From: an uncultured Spirochaetia bacterium
GTDB taxonomy: Bacteria; Spirochaetota; UBA4802; JAGODF01
Assembly (NCBI GenBank): GCA_937967705.1
Contig: CALCJG010000393.1
Location: 1-5,389, forward strand
DNA: 5,389 nucleotides
Direction of reading: 5' to 3'
This document shows positions 1-4,972 of the stretch, piece after piece. The notes beneath the pieces are model-generated. The model was not told where the DNA came from, searched no databases, and worked only from the letters and a program-made list of their open reading frames with translations. Position 1 is the first letter of the stretch. The number at the start of each line of letters is the position of its first letter. The position numbers and the translations under genes are program-made.

Positions 1-1
1 C

Positions 2-55
2 CGTCGCGGCATGAAATACAGCCTGGAACAGCTCATACGAAAGCTGGCGGGGTGA
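2..55 (+). CDS. C-terminal end of an unidentified upstream gene (5' truncated)
   Basis: Only the last 17 codons and a TGA stop are inside the window. The reading frame gives RRGMKYSLEQLIRKLAG and then stops, a plausible amphipathic helical C-terminus. The other two plus frames are less convincing: one stops at once, the other runs to position 66 with an unlikely composition. The fragment is too short to name a family. It would be convergent with the dehydrogenase gene that ends at 84, leaving a gap of about 28 bases in which I see no strong hairpin terminator. The call rests on frame openness and composition only. Confidence 0.35.
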   Translation, partial: RRGMKYSLEQLIRKLAG

Positions 56-83
56 TGACTCCGTGATGTGAAACGGCCCCGGT

Positions 84-1709
84 TTAGAAGATGAAATCCG
101 TTGAGAGGAAATGGGACTTTTTTTCCCGCAGGATCTCGGAAAGGATGCGCTTGTTCAGATCGGTCTGCTTGGCGGCTACGAGGGTGCGTATGCTGAAAAC
201 CCTCAGAGCATCCGATACGGAGAGGGTTCCTTCGGCGCTGTCCTTCCGACCGGTAAAGGGGAATGTGTCAGGGCCTCTCTGGCACTGGCTGTTGATGTTG
301 ACCCGGCAGACCTGATTGACCAGGGGATCGATGAGCCGTGCTATGGCATCGGAATCGCTCCCGAAGACGGAGGCCTGCTGGCCGTACTGGGAGTTCATGA
401 CATAGTTCATAGGCTCTTCGATGCTGTCGAAGGGGACAACCGGAATGATGGGACCGAACTGCTCTTCGTGATAGAGCCGCATCGTTTCTTTGACCGGATA
501 CACCACCGCCGGGTAGAAGAAGGATTTGTTGCTGATGCCCCCTCCCTCATTGACGATTAGAGCCCCTTTGCCCAAGGCATCCTCCAGATAACTTTGCAAT
601 GTGTCCGCTTTCCCTGCCTCCGGAAGCGGGGTAAGGCTGACACCCTCCTCCCAGGGCATTCCCGCCTTCAGCTCTTCGAGGGCGGCTGTGAATCTCTTTA
701 AAAAGTTGTCGGCAATTTCCTTTTGGACGTAAATGATCTTGATGGCCGTGCAGCGCTGTCCGTTAAAGGAGAGGGATCCCGAGAGGCATTCCTTGACCGC
801 AAGGTCCATATCAGCGTCCTTGAGCACGATGCCTATGTTCTTGGCCTCCATCCCCAGAACGGATCTGAGGCGATGGGGCTTGGGATGCTGGTTCTTCAGA
901 ATATCCGCCACGCGGCTCGTGCCGATGAAGGCCAGCACGCTGATTTTACCCGACTGCATAAGGGGGCCGATGACTCTGGGGCCGTCGCCGTAGACCGTGT
1001 TGATGACTCCGGCGGGGAATGCATCCCGGAAAGCCTCCAGCAGGGGCCCATAGAGGAGGACGCCGTATTTGGGCGGTTTAAGGATTACGGTGTTGCCCAT
1101 GATCAGGGCGGGAATCAGGGTGGAAAAGGTCTCATTCAGGGGATAGTTAAAGGGTCCCATTGAGAGGACAACCCCCAGAGGTGCTCTTCGGATTTGGCCG
1201 ATGATATCATCACGTATCTCGAAGCGGGAGCCGGCCCGGTCCAGCTCTTTCAGGGCATGGACCGTATCGGCGATGTATTCCATGGTCCGGTCGAATTCCT
1301 TGGCGCTGTCCTTGAGGCTCTTCCCGATCTCCCACATAAGGAGATTGACAATATCGGTTTTTTTCTCCCTCATGAGGAGGCTGAACTGTTCTATGTGGCG
1401 GATACGGCTTTCTACGGGGAGGGTGGGCCATTCCCCTTTGCCGTTGTCATAGGCGGCCACCGCAGCGTCCAGGGCTTCCAGGGATTCCTTTTCTGTGAGA
1501 AGCGGATAACTGCCAAGTCCCGTTTCCACGAGACCGGAATCCGTTTGAAAATGTATGGGAGATATTACCGGCTGCATATCTCCTGTCCAGCGGCGAATCT
1601 CTCCGTTTATTAGATATTCCCGCTGTTCCAGGGGAAAAGCGGAAAAAACATCCTTAGATATGTCTTCTTTTCGGGGGAAAATTGAGGTGATCCTGTCCTT
1701 GCCTTTCAT
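84..1709 (-). CDS. gapN: GapN-type NADP-dependent glyceraldehyde-3-phosphate dehydrogenase (aldehyde dehydrogenase superfamily)
   Basis: Predicted cytoplasmic enzyme oxidising glyceraldehyde-3-phosphate to 3-phosphoglycerate with NADP, bypassing the ATP-yielding glycolytic step and supplying NADPH. With the ATG at 1709 it has 541 residues, somewhat longer than the roughly 475-500 of classical GapN because of an N-terminal segment (EQREYLINGEIRRW). Visible motifs: cofactor-site ILKPP (Lys 211), FNYP with oxyanion Asn 188, a FIGTSR turn near 261-266, the nucleophile in FNGQRC (Cys 320), EEQFGP near 415-420, and RGPDTFPF starting at Arg 478. Tyr 189, Arg 319 and Arg 478 match residues that bind the substrate phosphate in Streptococcus mutans GapN, which favours a phosphorylated aldehyde. 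The usual ELGG general-base motif is altered to GMEA. The ATG at 1709 is preferred over the in-frame GTG at 1751: it has GGGAG seven bases upstream, and a likely promoter overlaps the longer form. Another aldehyde substrate remains possible. Confidence 0.85.
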   Translation of the reverse strand: MKGKDRITSIFPRKEDISKDVFSAFPLEQREYLINGEIRRWTGDMQPVISPIHFQTDSGLVETGLGSYPLLTEKESLEALDAAVAAYDNGKGEWPTLPVESRIRHIEQFSLLMREKKTDIVNLLMWEIGKSLKDSAKEFDRTMEYIADTVHALKELDRAGSRFEIRDDIIGQIRRAPLGVVLSMGPFNYPLNETFSTLIPALIMGNTVILKPPKYGVLLYGPLLEAFRDAFPAGVINTVYGDGPRVIGPLMQSGKISVLAFIGTSRVADILKNQHPKPHRLRSVLGMEAKNIGIVLKDADMDLAVKECLSGSLSFNGQRCTAIKIIYVQKEIADNFLKRFTAALEELKAGMPWEEGVSLTPLPEAGKADTLQSYLEDALGKGALIVNEGGGISNKSFFYPAVVYPVKETMRLYHEEQFGPIIPVVPFDSIEEPMNYVMNSQYGQQASVFGSDSDAIARLIDPLVNQVCRVNINSQCQRGPDTFPFTGRKDSAEGTLSVSDALRVFSIRTLVAAKQTDLNKRILSEILREKKSHFLSTDFIF

Positions 1710-1740
1710 ATTGTGACTCCCAATTAGGTTTATAGGATAG

Positions 1741-1767
1741 CGAATACCCACTCCCGTGAAATGTCAA
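1741..1767 (-). promoter_or_regulatory. Candidate sigma-70-type promoter for gapN
   Basis: On the minus strand a perfect TTGACA (-35) lies at 1762-1767. The best hexamer at short spacing is TATTCG at 1741-1746 (15-base spacer); TATCCT at 1734-1739 looks better but is 22 bases away. Neither spacing is ideal, so the -35 element is the main support. Either -10 choice puts the transcript start downstream of the GTG at 1751, which fits translation from the ATG at 1709. Confidence 0.4.
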
Positions 1768-1794
1768 CACCTATCTGCCGGTTAACCTTGAAGG

Positions 1795-1836
1795 GGGGTC
1801 AGAGCCTTGCGGTAATTGGTGAGAGGCTCTGACCCC
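1795..1836. repeat. REP-like inverted repeat, GGGGTCAGAGCCT motif
   Basis: The left arm GGGGTCAGAGCCT (1795-1807) and right arm AGGCTCTGACCCC (1824-1836) are perfect 13-bp reverse complements around a 16-base loop beginning TGCGGTAA. The same core returns in direct orientation at 3043-3054 and 3097-3108. From memory, GGGGTCAGAGCC-type palindromes are common intergenic elements in several bacterial genomes, often linked to REP-associated (Y1/RAYT) transposases; no such transposase is in this window. As RNA the element could form a long stem and act as a divider or terminator between the divergent gapN and trxB transcription units, although no T-run follows. Confidence 0.75.
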
Positions 1837-1884
1837 GGGGATGAAAAATAACGAAAATCTGATTGAAAAACCGTCATTACTGGC

Positions 1885-1905
1885 TTCTCATGGTAACCAT
1901 GAGAA
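1885..1905. promoter_or_regulatory. Near-perfect 21-bp palindrome in trxB leader (palindrome 1)
   Basis: Arms TTCTCATGGT (1885-1894) and ACCATGAGAA (1896-1905) are exact reverse complements about a single central A. The size and symmetry are typical of a dimeric regulator's operator. The one-base centre makes it a poorer RNA hairpin, needing a few unpaired bases at the tip. No specific regulator can be named from the sequence. Confidence 0.5.
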
Positions 1906-1911
1906 AGAATG

Positions 1912-1929
1912 GGGGAAAAGCATTTCCCC
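1912..1929. promoter_or_regulatory. Inverted repeat in trxB leader (palindrome 2)
   Basis: GGGGAAA (1912-1918) and TTTCCCC (1923-1929) are perfect 7-bp arms with a 4-base loop AGCA. It sits between the two other palindromes of the leader. It could be an RNA hairpin or a protein site; no T-run follows, so it does not look like a standard terminator. Confidence 0.4.
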
Positions 1930-1937
1930 GAGATTCC

Positions 1938-1958
1938 CATACCGGTATAACTGGTATG
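1938..1958. promoter_or_regulatory. Inverted repeat directly before the trxB ribosome binding site (palindrome 3), overlapping a possible -10
   Basis: CATACCGGT (1938-1946) pairs with ACTGGTATG (1950-1958) around a 3-base loop; the only non-Watson-Crick position is a G-U pair in RNA. The inner ATACCGGTAT (1939-1948) is itself a perfect DNA palindrome. TATAAC at 1946-1951 resembles a -10 hexamer, with only a weak -35 (TTTCCC, 1923-1928). The structure ends three bases before the GGAGGG ribosome binding site at 1962-1967, so it could affect either transcription or translation of trxB. Confidence 0.4.
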
Positions 1959-1970
1959 TTCGGAGGGAGA

Positions 1971-2888
1971 ATGAAAGATCTCATCATCATCGGAGCTGGA
2001 CCGGCTGGAATGACGGCGGCCATTTACGGAATGCGGGCAGGACTGGACCTGGCGGTACTGGAAAAATTTTCTCCCGGGGGACAGGTAGTCAACACCTATG
2101 AGGTGGAAAACTATCCGGGGTTTGTGGACCCCATAGCCGGCTGGGATCTGGTGACCGCCATGGAAAACCAGGCCCGGAGGCTAGGTACGGATATCATGAA
2201 CGGAGAGGTCTCCTCCCTCGAAAGGCAGCCGGAGGGATCTTTTGCTCTGACCCTGTCTGATGGGAGCGTTATGAGAGCAAAAACCGTCATTGTAGCCACC
2301 GGCGCTTCCTATCGTCATCTGGATGTGCCTGGCGAGCAGGAGTTTCTGGGGCGGGGAGTTTCCTTCTGCGCCACCTGCGACGGAGCATTCTATAAAGACA
2401 GGGTTACGGCAGTGGTAGGGGGGGGTGATACGGCTCTGGAAGAGGCCCATTTCCTCACCCGCTTTGCGAGCCGGGTCTATATCATACACCGCCGGGACCA
2501 ATTTCGAGGGATGAAAATCCTTCAGGACAGGTTACTCTCAAACGATAAGGTAATACCGGTTTACGATAGCGTGGTTACTTCCATTGACGGAGCGGGAAAG
2601 GTGGAGTCAGTTGCGGTCAGCAATAAAAAAACCGGACAGGAAACCTCTCTTGCCGTGGATGGAGTCTTTATTTTCATCGGATTCGTGGCCAATACGGGAT
2701 TTCTCCCTGACTCCCTGCTCAACGAATGGGGCGAGGTCAAGGTAGATATGCAGATGCGAACATCTTTTCCCGGACTCTATGCTGCCGGTGATATTCGCAG
2801 CGAATCCAAGCGGCAGATCGTCATGGCCTGCGCTGATGGGGCCACAGCCGCTCTCAATGCCTATGAATATCTGCAGGATAAGACCTAG
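1971..2888 (+). CDS. trxB: Thioredoxin-disulfide reductase (NADPH, FAD)
   Basis: Cytoplasmic flavoenzyme passing electrons from NADPH through FAD and a redox-active cysteine pair to thioredoxin. The 305-residue product has the family's normal length and domain order: N-terminal FAD Rossmann motif GAGPAG (8-13), SPGGQV and NYPGF segments, catalytic CATC (Cys 133 and Cys 136) followed by DG, the NADPH motif GGGDTALEEA (150-159), HRRDQFR (173-179) whose arginines usually read the NADPH phosphate, and the C-terminal FAD motif LYAAGDI (269-275). The ATG at 1971 is chosen because the FAD motif then starts as usual within ten residues and GGAGGG (1962-1967) precedes it. The frame stays open upstream to a TTG at 1863, but that stretch is palindromic DNA without protein character. 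The gene is intact, divergent from gapN, and bracketed by REP-like motifs. A run of eight G (2418-2425) lies in the NADPH motif. Confidence 0.95.
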   Translation: MKDLIIIGAGPAGMTAAIYGMRAGLDLAVLEKFSPGGQVVNTYEVENYPGFVDPIAGWDLVTAMENQARRLGTDIMNGEVSSLERQPEGSFALTLSDGSVMRAKTVIVATGASYRHLDVPGEQEFLGRGVSFCATCDGAFYKDRVTAVVGGGDTALEEAHFLTRFASRVYIIHRRDQFRGMKILQDRLLSNDKVIPVYDSVVTSIDGAGKVESVAVSNKKTGQETSLAVDGVFIFIGFVANTGFLPDSLLNEWGEVKVDMQMRTSFPGLYAAGDIRSESKRQIVMACADGATAALNAYEYLQDKT

Positions 2889-2937
2889 ATGATATAATTC
2901 ATAGTTCCTGATCCCATAATCAAAAAACCTCTCATCC

Positions 2938-2997
2938 TCCCTAACCCCCAAATGCCTTCCTGTTTCCCGAGATTTCCGGTTACGGGAGGGTAAGGGA
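2938..2997 (+). other. Imperfect hairpin after trxB (possible weak terminator or transcript end structure)
   Basis: TCCCTAACCC (2938-2947) pairs with GGGTAAGGGA (2988-2997) with one internal A-A mismatch. Inside it, TCCCG (2965-2969) pairs with CGGGA (2983-2987) around a 13-base loop. It lies about 50 bases past the trxB stop. No T-run follows directly; the next is six T at 3031-3036. It may close the trxB transcript, but the long interior loop makes it weak. The rest of 2889-3037 is AT-rich with no convincing ORF. Confidence 0.3.
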
Positions 2998-3041
2998 TGA
3001 AATATTAATTAACTTGATGCTAATTCAATGTTTTTTCTGGG

Positions 3042-3108
3042 AGGCTCTGACCCCTTTTTCGGCGGCAACCAAAAATATGCGGTTACTCGGCGGTAGGGCT
3101 CTGACCCC
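3042..3108 (+). repeat. Pair of direct REP-like motifs upstream of the lipoprotein gene
   Basis: AGGCTCTGACCCC (3042-3054) and GGGCTCTGACCCC (3096-3108) share the 12-base core GGCTCTGACCCC with a period of 54 bases. This core also forms the right arm of the element at 1795-1836. The second copy is preceded by TGCGGTTACTCGGCGGTA, which resembles the TGCGGTAATTGGTGAG loop in front of the first element's right arm, so the shared unit is about 30 bases rather than 12. The last copy ends 26 bases before the lipoprotein start codon, so the element may supply part of that gene's 5' region. Confidence 0.7.
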
Positions 3109-3134
3109 ATATATGAAATGAAAGGAGAAAACTC

Positions 3135-4775
3135 ATGCCCATGATACGAATGGCACTCCTGTTTCTTTTAATATACACGGGTTCCGCCGGCTGTGGAACG
3201 ACCGGAGCCTATCTCAGGGATAGGGGGGATGATTTTATGGATGTTTTTACGGTTTCGGCGGAGTATCCCGTCTTCGGAGCTCAGGCTGCTGTGGGGCCTG
3301 CTGCTGTGGGTTTCTATACCCCCGTAACGGTTACGTCCTCCTTTATCCTCCCCCGGCTGGAGGACAGGGGACACGGGATCGGGCTTCGGGGGGGCTGGGG
3401 TTGTTACACCTTTGCGGGTCATAGCTTTATTGTGGGTCTGCAGGAGAGTTTTCAGAGGGAGGATTGCGCCGTGCCGGGGAAGACAGGAAAAAATCTTTCA
3501 CGCCATAAGAGCTGGTGTCTAAACGGGGATAAACTTTCGGATATTCCTCCCAGCGTATACACACAGGCGGATATCAGCGCGGGCTGCTGTCTGGGCGGGC
3601 GTCTGGGTTTTAATCCCGGCGAGCTGGTTGATTTTATCCTGGGGTTTTCAACTCTGGATATCTACCGGGATGATGTAAACGTGTTACGTTACCGGTTCTG
3701 CCAGGCTCTAAACCAGGGGGATGTGGCGGCTCTGAGAAAATTTCCCCGCGGTGCCGAGCTGACAATGCTGCCGGACAAAGAGGGGCGCCTCCCACTGCAT
3801 CGGGCCCTCCTGATGGGACAGGAGGCGATGGCGCTCCATCTGATACCAAGGTCTGATCCGCATCACCCCGATATATACGGCATGACCCCCCTCCATTACG
3901 CTGTCATGGCCGGGAATGAGAAGGCGGTAAAAAGACTCATGGAATACCGTGTGGATGTAAACGCCCCTATCCGAAAGGCGTATAAAAACTTTCCTCCGGG
4001 AAGCCGCCCCCTGGATGTGGCCGTTCTGGTGAAGGCGGAAAGGCTGGCCAGGCTTCTGCAGGAGTTCGGGGCCTTTCATGGCACTCAGGGGCGTCTGGTG
4101 AACGGCCTGAGGGGATACTGCGCAAAAGGGAACTGCGATACGGGTCAGGGTACAATGGTTTTCGAAATTGCCGTCTATCAGGGGGGATTTCTGCGCGGGA
4201 GCTATCACGGGAAGGGGGAGTTGAAACGCCGGGCTTTTGGTAAACTATCCCTGCATTATCGGGGGGAATTTCTGGAGGGATTATTTCACGGCAAGGGGAA
4301 ACTCATTCTCTATGATTACGATAAAACGACAGAATATGCGGGACAATGGGCTCGTGGGAAACGTCAGGGGGCAGGGGTCGAAACGGTTCTGTATAAAAAG
4401 GATACGTCTCACCCTCAGGCGTGGAGGGGGATACTCTTCCGGGGACAGTGGAGGGAAGACCTGCGTCATGGGCCGGGAGTGGAATACTGGATCATGAAGG
4501 GAGGCCGGAAAAAAGTGCGCCAGAAGGGCCGCTGGTTCTGGGGAAAAATGGACACCGGCCTGGGGTACCGGCAATACGGCAGCGGTGAAATCTATTATGG
4601 TCCCGTAAAAAACGGCATGCCCGAAGGCCGTGGGGTCCTCGCGATGGGCAATTGTGTAACCTTCCGGGGGCATTTCTTTCACGGACAGAAACACGGGTCG
4701 GGTACTGAATGCGGATGTGACGGCCGGGTGAAGAGAGCAGGACGATGGGTCCGGGATGTGTATCAGGAGAGATGA
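3135..4775 (+). CDS. Predicted lipoprotein with spirochaetal N-terminal domain, ankyrin repeats and MORN repeats
   Basis: No specific function is recognised. The ATG at 3135 has AGGAG (3123-3127) seven bases upstream. Residues 1-20 form a signal peptide: a short positive start, the hydrophobic ALLFLLIY, then GSAGC with Cys 20 as likely lipidation site, a relaxed spirochaetal-type lipobox. Residues about 21-185 resemble a spirochaetal lipoprotein domain (DRGDDFMDVFTV near the start, RLGFNPGELVDFILG near the end). Ankyrin-like repeats follow: GRLPLHRA at 217, YGMTPLHYA at 248 (the clearest) and a degenerate SRPLDVAV at 290. A CAKGNC-DTGQGT segment (329-340) opens a MORN region with units starting near residues 348 (YQGGF), 375 (YRGEF), 401 (YAGQW), 435 (FRGQW), 464 (KGRWF), 488 (YGPVK) and 510 (FRGHF). 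Both repeat types usually form protein- or membrane-contacting scaffolds. The protein is probably membrane-anchored on the periplasmic or outer side. It has 12 cysteines. Confidence 0.85.
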   Translation: MPMIRMALLFLLIYTGSAGCGTTGAYLRDRGDDFMDVFTVSAEYPVFGAQAAVGPAAVGFYTPVTVTSSFILPRLEDRGHGIGLRGGWGCYTFAGHSFIVGLQESFQREDCAVPGKTGKNLSRHKSWCLNGDKLSDIPPSVYTQADISAGCCLGGRLGFNPGELVDFILGFSTLDIYRDDVNVLRYRFCQALNQGDVAALRKFPRGAELTMLPDKEGRLPLHRALLMGQEAMALHLIPRSDPHHPDIYGMTPLHYAVMAGNEKAVKRLMEYRVDVNAPIRKAYKNFPPGSRPLDVAVLVKAERLARLLQEFGAFHGTQGRLVNGLRGYCAKGNCDTGQGTMVFEIAVYQGGFLRGSYHGKGELKRRAFGKLSLHYRGEFLEGLFHGKGKLILYDYDKTTEYAGQWARGKRQGAGVETVLYKKDTSHPQAWRGILFRGQWREDLRHGPGVEYWIMKGGRKKVRQKGRWFWGKMDTGLGYRQYGSGEIYYGPVKNGMPEGRGVLAMGNCVTFRGHFFHGQKHGSGTECGCDGRVKRAGRWVRDVYQER

Positions 4776-4810
4776 GGGTATGATGAGATTGCCGATTGTG
4801 GGGGAGTTCT

Positions 4811-4972
4811 ATGGCTTATCAGTGTGATATCTGCGGCCGCGTCTGTTCGGAAGAACTCCATGACGGCGGGATCATGGATGAAAAGGGTAATGTCCTGGTG
4901 ATCCGCTGCGCCGGGGTTGATCCGGCCTGCAGCCTCACCGGGTTCTGGCCATCAGGGTCTGGGCGACCTTGA
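4811..4972 (+). CDS. Small cysteine-rich hypothetical protein (possible zinc-binding)
   Basis: A 53-codon ORF with ATG at 4811 and TGA at 4970-4972, preceded by GGGGAG (4801-4806) at short spacing. It begins MAYQCDICGRVCSEEL; cysteines are at residues 5, 8, 12, 33 and 40. The CxxC pair near the N-terminus with later cysteines suggests a small zinc ribbon or rubredoxin-like knuckle, but no family is recognised. Codon choice over the first 40 codons resembles the neighbouring genes. It starts 35 bases after the lipoprotein stop on the same strand and could be co-transcribed with it. Its last 13 codons or so overlap the end of the convergent corrinoid-protein gene, so the C-terminal residues may carry little functional meaning. 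It could also be a gene remnant or a chance ORF. Confidence 0.5.
   Translation: MAYQCDICGRVCSEELHDGGIMDEKGNVLVIRCAGVDPACSLTGFWPSGSGRP
4905..4933 (-). terminator. GC-rich hairpin at the 3' end of the corrinoid-protein gene
   Basis: GCTGCGCCGG (4905-4914) pairs with CCGGC (4922-4926) and GCAGC (4929-4933), giving ten base pairs with a two-base bulge and a seven-base loop. It begins directly after the minus-strand stop codon at 4935-4937. No T-run follows on the minus strand, so classical intrinsic termination is not shown; it may be a pause or 3'-end-protecting structure. It also lies inside the small plus-strand ORF, around its codons for Cys 33 to Cys 40. Confidence 0.3.

Noticed and set aside
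56..83. Terminator between the upstream gene and gapN (AAACGGCCCCGGTTT)
   Set aside because: Only four outer base pairs with a mismatch inside and no T-run; too weak to call.
723..1613. Long plus-strand open frames (723-1163 and 1194-1613) opposite gapN
   Set aside because: They lie wholly antisense to a well-supported dehydrogenase, show no recognisable motif, and are shadows of its codon bias.
1795..1958. Integron attC-like site or riboswitch in the trxB leader
   Set aside because: No GTTRRRY/RYYYAAC core pair was found, and the hairpins match no riboswitch I know.
1863..1970. In-frame TTG extension of trxB adding 36 residues
   Set aside because: It gives no protein-like sequence, crosses three palindromes, and would put the FAD motif unusually far from the N-terminus; the ATG at 1971 has GGAGGG upstream.
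2607..2951. Minus-strand open frame of 114 codons across the end of trxB
   Set aside because: Mostly antisense to trxB, including its conserved C-terminal FAD motif, with no family features.
1795..3108. CRISPR array made of the GGCTCTGACCCC repeats
   Set aside because: Only a few short copies, mixed orientation and irregular spacing including a whole gene; no cas genes.
3708..4208. Minus-strand open frame of 166 codons opposite the ankyrin region
   Set aside because: Antisense to a frame with clear repeat motifs; composition is rich in Pro, His and Arg as expected of a shadow frame.
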